Positions 17,425 through 25,950 of a DNA stretch of 64,000 bases are shown in pieces. The stretch is from an uncultured Mucilaginibacter sp. (GTDB lineage: Bacteria > Bacteroidota > Bacteroidia > Sphingobacteriales > Sphingobacteriaceae): contig CAIPFE010000010.1 of NCBI GenBank assembly GCA_903864275.1, positions 186,001 through 250,000 of the forward strand. Reading direction: 5' to 3'. Position 1 is the first letter of the stretch. Each line of letters opens with the position of its first letter. The position numbers and the translations under genes were made by a program. A model generated the notes under the pieces. That model made no database searches. It had not been told where the DNA came from and saw nothing but the letters and a program-made list of their open reading frames with translations.

Positions 17425-18745
17425 TAACACACCGAAAGAACAAAATAGCATACCAACCTCTAAAGTACAGCGCTCCGCAAAATTTGTAACCACCGGCTTT
17501 AAGATCGGGGGTAATTATATCAAGCATTATTCGAAAAAACTGTTTAATCCCGAAATGGACAAAAGCGAGTTAAACGAAGATAATGCATCCGACATTTATG
17601 AATCGCTGAGCGAATTAAAGGGCAGCGCGCTCAAAGTAGCGCAAATGCTCAGCATGGATAAAAACCTGCTGCCCCAGGCTTACACCGATAAATTTTCGCA
17701 GTCGCAATACAATGCGCCGCCATTATCCGGACCGCTCATTGTGCAAACATTTAAAAAGTATTTTGGCAAAACGCCCGATAAGATATATGATAAATTTAAC
17801 GTCCGCTCATCCAACGCAGCCTCGATAGGGCAGGTACACCAGGCAGAGTTGAACGGTAAAAAGCTGGCGGTAAAAATACAATATCCGGGCGTGGGCGATT
17901 CCATTTCATCAGACCTGAAGCTGGTAAAGCCGTTTGCTTTTAGAATGCTGGGCATGAGCGAAAAGGAGCTGGATGTTTATATGAAAGAAGTGGAAGAACG
18001 CCTGCTGGAGGAAACGGACTATGAGCTGGAAGTACGCCGCTCCATCGAGTTTTCAAATGCGTGCGCAGGTTTGGATAACGTGGTTTTTCCAAAATATTAT
18101 CCTGAACTATCCAGCAAACGCATTATTACTATGGACTGGCTGGAAGGCAAGCACCTGCGCGAGTTTTTACAAACCAGCCCATCGCAGGAATTACGCGACC
18201 TGATAGGCCAGGCCCTTTGGGATTTTTACAATTTCCAGCAGCACGAGCTCCGCGCCGTACATGCCGACCCGCATCCCGGTAATTTTATGATCACACCTGA
18301 TGGGAAACTTGGCGTTATTGATTTTGGCTGCATCAAGGAAATGCCGGAGGATTTTTATTATCCCTTTTTCTCGCTCACGTCCACCGGCCTGATGGAAAAT
18401 AAGCAGGAAACCATCAAAGCTTTCCGTCAATTAGAGATGATCCACGCCAACGATACGCCGGCGCAAATTGAATTTTATTATACCATGTACCGGCAGATGA
18501 TAGGCCTGTTTGCGAAACCTTATATCACCGATCATTTTGACTTTGGGCAAACCGAATTTTTTGAAGAGTTGTATGGTTTTGGCGAAAAAGTATCAAAAAT
18601 GCCGGAGTTTAAACAGGCCCGCGGCGTAAAGCATTTTATTTATGTAAACCGGACCAATTTTGGGCTTTATAATATCCTGCATGAGCTGAAGGCACGGGTG
18701 AAGACGGATACGTTTAAGCCGCATGTGGTGGAAGTGTTTGCGTAG
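17417..18745 (+). CDS. ABC1/AarF/UbiB-family atypical kinase
   Basis: A 442-residue protein of the UbiB/ADCK family. The ATG at 17417 overlaps the HAD stop by 8 bases. Family hallmarks are visible: the KxGQ-type motif as ALKVAQML (about 71-78), the alanine-rich loop as SNAASIGQVHQAEL replacing a P-loop, AVKIQYPGV carrying the ATP-binding Lys, the catalytic-loop HADPHPGNFM, and the metal-binding VIDFGCIKE. There is no long C-terminal membrane anchor, unlike UbiB. Relatives support quinone biosynthesis or lipid handling through ATPase activity, and in Bacteroidota the partner lipid is not established. The tight operon with a TetR regulator and a HAD phosphatase suggests the three act on one small-molecule pathway (inference). 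Confidence 0.88.
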   Translation: MSDNTPKEQNSIPTSKVQRSAKFVTTGFKIGGNYIKHYSKKLFNPEMDKSELNEDNASDIYESLSELKGSALKVAQMLSMDKNLLPQAYTDKFSQSQYNAPPLSGPLIVQTFKKYFGKTPDKIYDKFNVRSSNAASIGQVHQAELNGKKLAVKIQYPGVGDSISSDLKLVKPFAFRMLGMSEKELDVYMKEVEERLLEETDYELEVRRSIEFSNACAGLDNVVFPKYYPELSSKRIITMDWLEGKHLREFLQTSPSQELRDLIGQALWDFYNFQQHELRAVHADPHPGNFMITPDGKLGVIDFGCIKEMPEDFYYPFFSLTSTGLMENKQETIKAFRQLEMIHANDTPAQIEFYYTMYRQMIGLFAKPYITDHFDFGQTEFFEELYGFGEKVSKMPEFKQARGVKHFIYVNRTNFGLYNILHELKARVKTDTFKPHVVEVFA

Positions 18746-18780
18746 CGGTTCATAGTTGATGGTTCATAGATCATAGCCGG
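18743..18780. repeat. Heptad array (AGTCCAT family, variant)
   Basis: Reads as GGTTCAT, AGTTGAT, GGTTCAT, AGATCAT, AGCC immediately after the kinase stop codon. It belongs to the same family as the arrays at 19162-19298 and 23841-24098. Confidence 0.55.
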
Positions 18781-18849
18781 AAACTTTTTAAAAGCTGGCG
18801 AATCTTTACTCACAATTTATTCCCATTTTAGCAATTAAAAAACACCCTC

Positions 18850-19161
18850 ATGTTCCTAAAAAACACTTTCGTACACCATGTACATTTCTGGCTTAAAGAT
18901 AAAGCCGATAAACAGCAATTAATCGACGGTCTCAACACCCTGATCCCGATAACGCATATCCGCGATATGCATATTGGTGTACCCGCCGAAACTTTCCGCG
19001 ATGTGGTCGACCGCTCGTATGATGTGTCGCTGTTACTTTTGTTCGATAGCCCCGAAGCGCAGGAAGCCTACCAAATTGACCCTACCCATGTGCTTTTCGC
19101 GACTAACGTTGCCAAACCATTATGCGCCAGGGTTGTTGTGCTGGATAATGTGAATATTTAG
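18850..19161 (+). CDS. Dabb (dimeric alpha-beta barrel) stress-responsive protein
   Basis: A 103-residue cytoplasmic protein of the Dabb family. The sequence begins FVHHVHFWLKDKADKQQLIDGLNTL, continues with the DMHIGVPAETFRDVVDRSYDVSLLLLF strand region, and ends in the YQIDPTHVLFATNVAKPL helix. Proteins of this size form dimeric ferredoxin-like barrels. Some are enzymes or binding proteins for small aromatics, and plant relatives are stress-induced, but no function is fixed for bacterial stand-alone members. It is flanked by heptad arrays on both sides and is probably transcribed alone. Confidence 0.8.
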   Translation: MFLKNTFVHHVHFWLKDKADKQQLIDGLNTLIPITHIRDMHIGVPAETFRDVVDRSYDVSLLLLFDSPEAQEAYQIDPTHVLFATNVAKPLCARVVVLDNVNI

Positions 19162-19298
19162 TCGGTTAGTCCATAGTCCATGGACCATAGTCGATGGTTT
19201 TTTGTGGGATTGAACATGACTATTTAACCAATATTTGCCATGGTCTATGTACTATCAACCATGGACTTTTTACCATGAACCATGAACTATGAACCAAA
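19162..19298. repeat. Heptad arrays (AGTCCAT family) ending inside the next start codon
   Basis: A first arm at 19168-19198 reads AGTCCAT, AGTCCAT, GGACCAT, AGTCGAT, GGTT. A second arm at 19238-19298 holds TGGTCTATG, CCATGGACT and then CATGAAC, CATGAAC, TATGAAC. The ATG of the epimerase gene at 19289 is part of the last TATGAAC unit. The two arms are partly complementary. Confidence 0.6.
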
Positions 19299-20194
19299 AA
19301 AGCATCCTCCTCACCGGCGGCACAGGCCTTATCGGCAGGCGATTAACTGAACAATTGCTTGAAAAAGGCTATCGCGTAAGCCATTTAAGCCGCTCTGCAA
19401 GTGAAGATGCGCGTGTAACTACATTTTTGTGGGACGTTAATAAAGGTGAGATTGATGAACGCTGTATCGATAGTGTTGATATGGTAATACACCTCGCCGG
19501 CGCCGGAATTGCCGATAAACGCTGGACGGACAAGCGAAAAAAGGAATTGACCGGCAGCCGGACAAAATCGATCGCCTTAATTTATAGTTTGCTCAAACAT
19601 AAGAAACACAATGTAAATGCTGTCATATCAGCAGCGGCCATAGGCTACTACGGCGACAGGGGCGGTGAATTAATGACCGAAGAAAGTTTGCCTTCCGGCG
19701 GTTTTTTGGCTAAATGCTGCATAGCATGGGAAGAAGCTGTGGATGAAGGCGGACAATTGGGTTTGCGTATCGTAAAGTTCCGCACCGGAGTGGTACTTGA
19801 TAGTGGCGGGGCATTGGCCAAAATGGCAATGCCGGTAAAGCTTTACGCAGGCTCGCCCATTGGCAGCGGCAAGCAATGGGTGCCATGGGTACACTGGCAG
19901 GATGTTGTGGATATGTACCTGTTTGCTATAGCAAACGAAAAACTTAGCGGGGTTTATAACATGGTCGCCCCAAACCCAGTCACCAATAAACAACTTACGC
20001 AGGCCATCGCTGAACATTTGCATAAACCTTTATGGCTGCCGAATGTGCCTGCATTTTTTTTAAAACTTGTTATGGGCGAAATGAGCTCTATCGTACTCGC
20101 CAGTACAAAAGTATCTGCGCAAAAAATTGAGAGTGCGGGATTTAAGTTTAAGTTCCCGGTTGTTGAGGCGGCTTTAAAGGAAATCTATGGATAA
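19289..20194 (+). CDS. TIGR01777-family NAD(P)-dependent epimerase (SDR39U)
   Basis: A 301-residue extended short-chain dehydrogenase/reductase. The nucleotide-binding motif ILLTGGTGLIGRRLTEQL opens the Rossmann fold, and VDMVIHLAGAGIADKRWTDKRKKEL and ISAAAIGYYGDRG are hallmark blocks of the TIGR01777 (SDR39U, YfcH-like) group. The C-terminal DUF1731-like segment (AFFLKLVMGEMSSIVLASTKVSAQKI) is complete. The natural substrate is unknown; an epimerase or reductase acting on a sugar nucleotide or related compound is assumed for the family. It overlaps the photolyase gene by 8 bases, so the two are co-translated. Its start codon lies within a heptad array. Confidence 0.88.
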   Translation: MNQKSILLTGGTGLIGRRLTEQLLEKGYRVSHLSRSASEDARVTTFLWDVNKGEIDERCIDSVDMVIHLAGAGIADKRWTDKRKKELTGSRTKSIALIYSLLKHKKHNVNAVISAAAIGYYGDRGGELMTEESLPSGGFLAKCCIAWEEAVDEGGQLGLRIVKFRTGVVLDSGGALAKMAMPVKLYAGSPIGSGKQWVPWVHWQDVVDMYLFAIANEKLSGVYNMVAPNPVTNKQLTQAIAEHLHKPLWLPNVPAFFLKLVMGEMSSIVLASTKVSAQKIESAGFKFKFPVVEAALKEIYG

Positions 20195-21500
20195 AAATTC
20201 GCCCATCGCGGTTTTTTGGTTCAGGCGCGATCTTCGTTTGGAGGATAACGCAGGCTTGTACCACGCCTTAAAATCCGGTTTGCCTGTATTGCCAGTTTTT
20301 ATTTTCGATAAAGAAATATTGAGCCAGTTACAGGATAAAGACGATGCACGGGTTACTTTTATCCATCAAACCATTGAAGAACTTGATCAGGAACTGCAGA
20401 AATATGGCGGCGGTTTACTGGTGTTGTATGATAAACCCGCCGGTGCATGGAGCAAGCTGCTGGATGATTTTGCAGTAAAAGTAGTTTACACCAACCACGA
20501 TTATGAGCCAGCGGCCAAATTGCGGGATGAAGTTATCGGCAAATTGCTGAACACCCGCGGTATTCCATTTATAACCCATAAAGACCAGGTGATCTTCGAA
20601 AAGGACGAAGTTGTAAAAGATGACGGCAACCCATATACAGTGTATACCCCATACCAGCGTAAGTGGTACCAAAAGCTAACGCCATTTCATTTGAAAGCCT
20701 ATCCCAATAAAAAATATTTCCAAAACTTTTATAAAACCGGTCCCTTAGCCATTCCCTCCCTGCAGCAAATAGGGTTTGAGAAAAGCGAAAGGAAATTTCC
20801 GCCGGTAAATTATAAAAATCATATAGCGGATTATGCCGAAAAAAGAAATTTCCCGGCTATCCGGGGCACTACCCATATCGGGCTGCATTTGCGTTTTGGT
20901 ACGGTGAGCATCAGGGAATTAGCAGGTACCGCCACTGGGAACAGCGAAAAAACCTGGCTAAATGAGCTGATCTGGCGGGAGTTTTACATGATGATCATTT
21001 ATCACTTCCCACATACCATTGATCATGCTTTTAAGCCGGTGTACGACCGGATTAAATGGGTGAATGATGAAGTACAATTTGAAGCCTGGTGCGCAGGGCA
21101 AACCGGTTTCCCGCTGGTTGACGCCGGTATGCGCGAATTAAACGCTACCGGCTATATGCATAACCGCGTGCGCATGGTTACCGCCAGCTTTTTAACTAAA
21201 GACCTGCTGATAGACTGGCGCTGGGGCGAACGATATTTTGCGCGCAAACTGCTGGATTATGAATTGGCCAGCAACGTTGGCGGCTGGCAATGGGCAGCCG
21301 GATGCGGCACCGATGCGGCGCCGTATTTCAGGATATTTAATCCCGACGCCCAATTAAAAAAGTTTGACCCTGAATTAGCATACATAAAAAAATGGGTCCC
21401 CGAATATGCTGATTTTAGCAAATATCCGAAACCCATCATTGATCACTCTTTTGCGCGTGAACGCTGCCTCAACGTGTTTAAAGAAGCAATAACCAAATAG
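20187..21500 (+). CDS. phrB: Deoxyribodipyrimidine photo-lyase (class I CPD photolyase)
   Basis: A 437-residue light-driven DNA repair enzyme that splits cyclobutane pyrimidine dimers with FADH-. The N-terminal antenna domain begins VFWFRRDLRLEDNAGLYHAL. The C-terminal FAD domain has LNELIWREFYMMIIYHFP, FEAWCAGQTGFPLVDAGMRELNATGYMHNRVRMVTASFL, DWRWGERYFARKLLDYELASNVGGWQW and TDAAPYFRIFNP. These cover the FAD-binding and lesion-binding residues of class I enzymes, and the length is typical. It overlaps the epimerase gene by 8 bases. Its stop codon directly abuts the stop codon of the convergent FKBP gene (TAG|CTA), leaving no spacer. Confidence 0.95.
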   Translation: MDKNSPIAVFWFRRDLRLEDNAGLYHALKSGLPVLPVFIFDKEILSQLQDKDDARVTFIHQTIEELDQELQKYGGGLLVLYDKPAGAWSKLLDDFAVKVVYTNHDYEPAAKLRDEVIGKLLNTRGIPFITHKDQVIFEKDEVVKDDGNPYTVYTPYQRKWYQKLTPFHLKAYPNKKYFQNFYKTGPLAIPSLQQIGFEKSERKFPPVNYKNHIADYAEKRNFPAIRGTTHIGLHLRFGTVSIRELAGTATGNSEKTWLNELIWREFYMMIIYHFPHTIDHAFKPVYDRIKWVNDEVQFEAWCAGQTGFPLVDAGMRELNATGYMHNRVRMVTASFLTKDLLIDWRWGERYFARKLLDYELASNVGGWQWAAGCGTDAAPYFRIFNPDAQLKKFDPELAYIKKWVPEYADFSKYPKPIIDHSFARERCLNVFKEAITK

Positions 21501-22523
21501 CTAAGGCGTCACCGTTAATAGCTGCCATGTAAATCTTAGGCAACTAAAAGCTGGTATTGTTGATTGAGCGGGAAGTTGATAGCCTAACGATGAAGGTATT
21601 AACATCGAAATTTTGGTGCCTGCGGCAGCATGTTTTATTAGTGCGTCTTGCACGCCAGCCACAAAAGTACCCGGGTTGCCAGTGAAGATATTAGGACCAT
21701 TATAGCCATAGTCAAAAAGTGTTCCGTTAAATAAAGAGCCGGTATAGGTTGCCGTAATAGTACTGTTTGCCGTGATCGGATTGGTACTTGTGGCAGGTGT
21801 TAATATTTTATAATAATAAATTGCAGAAAAATCAGTCGTTGGCGGGTTACCGTTTTTGCCCACCCAATAAACTAAGGGGTTCAATGGTAGCGGCGCCGCC
21901 AGCGTGTCGGCGGTATACCCGGTTAAATTGTTGGCCTTCATATAATTTTGAATAACCATATCATCGTATACCTGGAAATTATTAACGGCATGGATATAAA
22001 AATCAAGGCATGCGTTACCCGCAATCCTGTTGTTGGCAACCTGGCTGCTTCCTGATCCGGTCCCGTTTCTTCCGTAGGCCAGGTGCGATGGTATCAGCAC
22101 ACGCATGCTGGCATCGGGGTATTTTAACAAATTATGAATAGCGGTTTGCACTCCTAATGGATAATGGTTTGCATAAATATGCCCTACATAATCGTAGTAA
22201 TGATTGGCGATGGTATCTGGCAGGATATAGGTGCCATCAAATGAGCGCTCCGTATATACAAATGCTATCTCGCTGGGATAATCAAGGGGGGTAACCGGTA
22301 CGCCGTTTATTGACTGTGTACCGGGATTAAGGATCTGGTAATAAATACCTGTTGTGTCGCCGCCTATGGTATCGCGCTGCATGGCTGTTAATCCATGGGC
22401 AGCAATATAGCTTTGCATTTGTTGCTGATCGTATTGCTTGATGGTGATCTGAAGGTTATCTTTCCGGCATGACGCCATTCCTAAAACAGAAATTAATAAA
22501 AAGGCAAATAGGGTTTGTTTCAT
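21501..22523 (-). CDS. Lipoprotein with two FKBP-type peptidyl-prolyl isomerase-like domains
   Basis: A 340-residue predicted lipoprotein (MKQTLFAFLLISVLGMASC, lipidated Cys19). The first FKBP-like region spans about 70-190: a degenerate start (FVYTERSFDGTYI) with MRVLIPSHLAYG and the end ACLDFYIHAV. The second spans about 240-340: TATYTGSLFNGTLFD, FVAGVQDALIKHAAAGTKISMLIPSSLGYQ, and IPAFSCLRFTWQLL. The second domain keeps more of the canonical GxxxxGxxFD pattern, so activity probably resides there. It should help fold exported proteins at the periplasmic face or outer membrane. It lies in one unit with a shorter FKBP lipoprotein upstream (62-base gap), a pairing that looks like duplication. 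Confidence 0.85.
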   Translation of the reverse strand: MKQTLFAFLLISVLGMASCRKDNLQITIKQYDQQQMQSYIAAHGLTAMQRDTIGGDTTGIYYQILNPGTQSINGVPVTPLDYPSEIAFVYTERSFDGTYILPDTIANHYYDYVGHIYANHYPLGVQTAIHNLLKYPDASMRVLIPSHLAYGRNGTGSGSSQVANNRIAGNACLDFYIHAVNNFQVYDDMVIQNYMKANNLTGYTADTLAAPLPLNPLVYWVGKNGNPPTTDFSAIYYYKILTPATSTNPITANSTITATYTGSLFNGTLFDYGYNGPNIFTGNPGTFVAGVQDALIKHAAAGTKISMLIPSSLGYQLPAQSTIPAFSCLRFTWQLLTVTP

Positions 22524-22585
22524 TTGTATGTATTAGTCGTTTTGCTTAATTTAATAGGCCGCTTTTAATTATATTTTCCTTTTAA

Positions 22586-23092
22586 TTAATTCGTTACACT
22601 GTAAATTGTAATTTGAAAAACCAGCACTGCATTTGCAGGCAAACCGAGGTCGGGCTGCGGATAAGGGCCGTATGCATAACGCGACGGTAAATACAATGTA
22701 ATTGTACCGCCTGTTTGAATTTTTGAACCTTCTATCCCTAATTGCCAGCCCCTTATCACCGAACCCAAAACAAAGGAGGGGTGAAAATTATTGGTTTGCC
22801 CGAATACCGGACCCAAAGTTTCATTTGCCGTTAACTGCTGCCCGGTATAACCAAGTGTTACCTGGGTAGAGTTTGTGTACAAGTCGTTACCTGTTCCGGG
22901 TGTATTAACAATAAAACAAACACCGGTTGTATCCACATGCTGTTCGGGCAAATTATGGCTTTTCAGGTACGTGCTTATTATTTTCCCGTCAATAATTGCC
23001 TGCGCATTTACTTGTTTAACTACATCAGTTGATTTTACACAACCGCTTAAACACATTGTAAAAAGCAATAATATTAACAGTAACCTGTTCAT
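22586..23092 (-). CDS. FKBP-type peptidyl-prolyl isomerase-like lipoprotein
   Basis: A 168-residue predicted lipoprotein (MNRLLLILLLFTMCLSGC, lipidated Cys18). A single FKBP fold covers about residues 75-168: VTLGYTGQQLTANETLGPVFG, VLGSVIRGWQLGIEGSKIQTGGTITLYLPSRYAYGP and ANAVLVFQITIYSV. The VIxGWQxG and LPSxYAYG blocks are canonical; the usual aromatic FD after the first strand is replaced by VFG, so catalytic efficiency is uncertain. It is upstream of the two-domain FKBP lipoprotein on the same strand and likely in one operon with it. T9SS- and Sec-dependent surface proteins in this window are plausible clients, but that is inference. Confidence 0.85.
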   Translation of the reverse strand: MNRLLLILLLFTMCLSGCVKSTDVVKQVNAQAIIDGKIISTYLKSHNLPEQHVDTTGVCFIVNTPGTGNDLYTNSTQVTLGYTGQQLTANETLGPVFGQTNNFHPSFVLGSVIRGWQLGIEGSKIQTGGTITLYLPSRYAYGPYPQPDLGLPANAVLVFQITIYSVTN

Positions 23093-23326
23093 CTGATCCT
23101 TTTATCCAGTTTTTTTGCCTTTTATTTCAATCGGCAAATTTATTCTTTTATAATTCAAAAACAGCAGCTTAACATTTTTTAACAATTTTTAAGCCGTAAC
23201 AAACCAAATGCATGCCTTTAAGGGCTGAATTTGATAATCAAATAACGATAATTTTGCAATAAACGTGTTGAGGTAATAAGTTATAGGTGGACTTGGGTTG
23301 TAAAGGTTAGAATAGTTGTAAAGAAT

Positions 23327-23374
23327 TAACCAATGACTTATTGACCCAATGACTAATGACCAATGACCAATCAA
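23327..23374. repeat. Heptad array (CCAATGA family)
   Basis: Successive units CCAATGA, CTTATTGA, CCCAATGA, CTAATGA, CCAATGA, CCAATCA lie immediately beyond the 3' end of the MarR gene. The remaining part of the gap 23093-23326 shows no gene or clear site. Confidence 0.6.
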
Positions 23375-23827
23375 CTACAAAGGCTCCGGCTTAAAACTAA
23401 GCGTAAGGTCATTTATTTTCTTGAGCATTTTTATCAGGTATTCTTTATCGTTTTCGCTGATATGTGCGTTCAAGTAGTTATTAAACTGCCTTACCAATGC
23501 GCGGGCAAGGCGCCGCTTTTCTTTGCCCGTTTCGGTCAAATAAATTTTAACCGAACGTTTGTCGCCCTCGTTTGATTCCCGGTATATTAATCCCGATTTT
23601 TCCAACTGCCGCAGCATACGCGAAAGGCTGGTTGATTTAAGCCCAAGCAAAGCCGCTGCCTGCGAAACTGTAGTGCCTTCCTTCTCATCAATATTGATCA
23701 GCAGGTACCCGATTGATTGCGTAATGCCAAATTCGGTAACCAGCTGGTTATAGCGGTTAGCGACAGTTTGCCAAACTATTTTTAAAAAATAATCTATTGT
23801 TTCCTGGTGTCTTACGGGGCTTTGCAT
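23375..23827 (-). CDS. MarR-family transcriptional regulator
   Basis: A 150-residue winged-helix regulator. The start is taken at the ATG at 23827 (MQSPVRHQETIDYFLKIVW); the frame continues upstream to 23884 only through a heptad repeat, which would add a meaningless N-terminus. The recognition region reads TTVSQAAALLGLKSTSLSRMLRQLEKSGLIYRESNEGDKRSVKIYLTETGKEK, a complete MarR helix-turn-helix plus wing with the conserved D-x-R. Such dimers usually repress efflux or catabolic genes and are released by phenolic or lipophilic ligands. No obvious target gene adjoins it: gamma-glutamyltranspeptidase lies upstream across the repeat cluster and FKBP genes lie downstream. Confidence 0.88.
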   Translation of the reverse strand: MQSPVRHQETIDYFLKIVWQTVANRYNQLVTEFGITQSIGYLLINIDEKEGTTVSQAAALLGLKSTSLSRMLRQLEKSGLIYRESNEGDKRSVKIYLTETGKEKRRLARALVRQFNNYLNAHISENDKEYLIKMLKKINDLTLSFKPEPL

Positions 23828-23840
23828 ATTTTTGTTTTTT

Positions 23841-24098
23841 AGTCCATGGTCGATAGTCCATAGACCATAGCCAGTGTTGGACAATTTATTTTAGCCCATG
23901 GCCGATGGTCGATAGTCCATAGCGAATGTCGGGCAACTATTGTTCATGGTCGATAGTCCATAGACCATAGCCAATTTATTCAGTCGATGGACGATAGACG
24001 CGATAGACCATGGCTAATATTCGTCAATTTAATAATTCTGTTACTATTACCCATGGCGCTTTACCATGGACTATAGACCATGGACTATGGACCATGAA
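23841..24098. repeat. Large heptad-array cluster (AGTCCAT family)
   Basis: Five short arrays lie in tandem and in both orientations: 23841-23872 (AGTCCAT, GGTCGAT, AGTCCAT, AGACCAT), 23894-23924, 23943-23972, 23981-24014 and 24049-24098 (CCATGGACT, ATAGACC, ATGGACT, ATGGACC, ATGAACT). They fill nearly all of the gap between ggt and the MarR gene. Opposed copies can pair into long imperfect stems. Confidence 0.65.
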
Positions 24099-25856
24099 CT
24101 AATAACCCAATTTAGTATCATCCCCTCTCGGGTCGGCGCCGCCTTCGTAAAAGCCCTGCGGGGTTATTAATATGGCGTCGACCCTGCCGATGGAACCGCG
24201 GTCGATTATTTTATAGCCTTTTTGCTGTAGCCTGCTCTTTTCGGCATTTTCCATAGCCCCCTTTTCAACAGCCACCTCATCAGGCAGCCATTGGTGATGA
24301 AAACGCTTTGCATCAACGGCCTGCTGCATAGCCTGGCCAAAATCAATTACGTTCAGGATGGTTTGAAATACCGATGTGATGATGGTCGCGCCGCCCGGCG
24401 TACCCACTACCATAAACAATTTACCATCCTTTTCGATGATCGTTGGCGTCATTGACGATAGCATGCGCTTGCCCGGTTGTATACTGTTTGCTTTGCCGCC
24501 AACCAGGCCAAACATATTCGGCACGCCTGGTTTTGAGCTGAAGTCGTCCATTTCATTATTTAGCAGGAAACCGGCGCCACCCACAAATATTTTTGAGCCG
24601 AATGAATCATTTAACGTGGTGGTGATAGACACGGCGTTCCCCTCGCTGTCGACAATGGAATAATGGGTAGTTTGATCGCTTTCATAGCCAACAAAAGCAC
24701 CCGGCTGTATGCTTGCACTTGGGGTGGCCGCGTTCCAGTTAAAACTGCTCATGCGCATTTTATTGTAGGCGGGGTTTAGCAGGCTATCCACAGGCACTTT
24801 ATAAAAATCGGGGTCGCCGAGGTATTTTGAGCGGTCGGCATATACCCGGCGCTCCGCTTCAACCATTAACTGCACGGTCGAATCCTGGTTGTGGCCCCAT
24901 TGATGCAAAGGATAATTTTCAACCGATTGCAGTAATTGTAACAACGCGACACCACCGCTTGAAGGCGGCGGCATGGTAATGATCTTATAATCCTTATAGT
25001 TACCTGTAATGGCTTTCCGCCATACGGAGTGATAGTTTTCCAGGTCGCTTTTTGTTATAATTCCCTTGCCATTTTTCATTTCCTCAACCAATTGGTCGGC
25101 AACTACACCGCTATAAAAACCATCCCTGCCTTTATCTCGGATCAATGCAAGTGTTTTCGCCAGGTCCTCTTGCACCAGCAGGTCACCTTCGTGCCATCCG
25201 CCTTCTTTCAGCAAATAAGTTTTGCCGGGATTTAGTTTTATAAAGCCATTGCGTTCCTCATTCAGCGCGGATGCAAGGCGTTTGCTGATCTTAAAACCAT
25301 TGTGCGCAAGGTCGATAGCAGGTTGTACAAGGTCGGTCCATTTTAATTTGCCGAATTTGCGGTGTGCTTCCACCATGCCGTCGACAGAGCCGGGCACGCC
25401 CGAAGCCTGGTGGGTATACAGGCTCATGTCGGGTATTACATTGCCTGCGCTGTCCAGGTACATATTCTCACTGGCCATTGCCGGGGCTTTTTCACGGAAA
25501 TCAAGTGTATTGGTTTCGCCGGATGCCGAACGGTAAACCATAAACCCGCCGCCACCAATATTGCCCGCCTCCGGATGTGTTACTTCCAATGCGAACTGGA
25601 CGGCAACGGCCGCGTCAACCGCGTTGCCGCCTTTTTTTAATATATCGATCCCCACCTGAGACGCGTTCGGGGTGGCACATACTACCATGCCTTTGCGATA
25701 GGGGCCCTCGTTGCTTTGGGCGGCCAGGCCTTGCGCATATCCTGGTTGTAAAAAGAGTGTAAGCATCAGCAGCCAGGCAACGCTCATTTTTAAAAGGAAA
25801 CTGCCTGCTTTATTTATCGGGCTGCCTTTTTTTAACCCGGATTTGTAGTTCATCAT
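24099..25856 (-). CDS. ggt: Gamma-glutamyltranspeptidase (exported)
   Basis: A 585-residue N-terminal nucleophile hydrolase that cleaves and transfers the gamma-glutamyl group of glutathione and related compounds outside the cytoplasm. The ATG at 25856 (or 25853) gives a signal sequence with a hydrophobic core around residues 22-38 ending PGYAQG; an upstream TTG at 25865 is less likely. The large-subunit motif GNIGGGGFMVY and Arg in DFREKAPAM (substrate carboxylate binding) are present. The autocleavage site DQTTHYSIVD places the catalytic Thr at the start of the small subunit, followed by VSITTTLNDSFGSKI and GFLLNNEMDDFSS. The C-terminal MVVGTPGGATI is also canonical. It is the full length expected. 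A repeat cluster separates it from the MarR gene downstream. Confidence 0.95.
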   Translation of the reverse strand: MMNYKSGLKKGSPINKAGSFLLKMSVAWLLMLTLFLQPGYAQGLAAQSNEGPYRKGMVVCATPNASQVGIDILKKGGNAVDAAVAVQFALEVTHPEAGNIGGGGFMVYRSASGETNTLDFREKAPAMASENMYLDSAGNVIPDMSLYTHQASGVPGSVDGMVEAHRKFGKLKWTDLVQPAIDLAHNGFKISKRLASALNEERNGFIKLNPGKTYLLKEGGWHEGDLLVQEDLAKTLALIRDKGRDGFYSGVVADQLVEEMKNGKGIITKSDLENYHSVWRKAITGNYKDYKIITMPPPSSGGVALLQLLQSVENYPLHQWGHNQDSTVQLMVEAERRVYADRSKYLGDPDFYKVPVDSLLNPAYNKMRMSSFNWNAATPSASIQPGAFVGYESDQTTHYSIVDSEGNAVSITTTLNDSFGSKIFVGGAGFLLNNEMDDFSSKPGVPNMFGLVGGKANSIQPGKRMLSSMTPTIIEKDGKLFMVVGTPGGATIITSVFQTILNVIDFGQAMQQAVDAKRFHHQWLPDEVAVEKGAMENAEKSRLQQKGYKIIDRGSIGRVDAILITPQGFYEGGADPRGDDTKLGY

Positions 25857-25950
25857 TGTTAGCAAATTATTGGCCTAATTTAGCCTATTCTTTTTATAAA
25901 TGGAATGTTAGGTTTTAGCTTCAGGAAGCCCCTTTCACTAAAACGACTGC

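Noticed and set aside
23828..23884. Upstream extension of the MarR protein
   Set aside because: The added residues are only a translation of the heptad repeat; the ATG at 23827 gives the normal family N-terminus.
23841..24098. CRISPR array
   Set aside because: Repeats are 7-base quasi-repeats without regular spacers of ~30 bases, in both orientations, and no cas genes are nearby.
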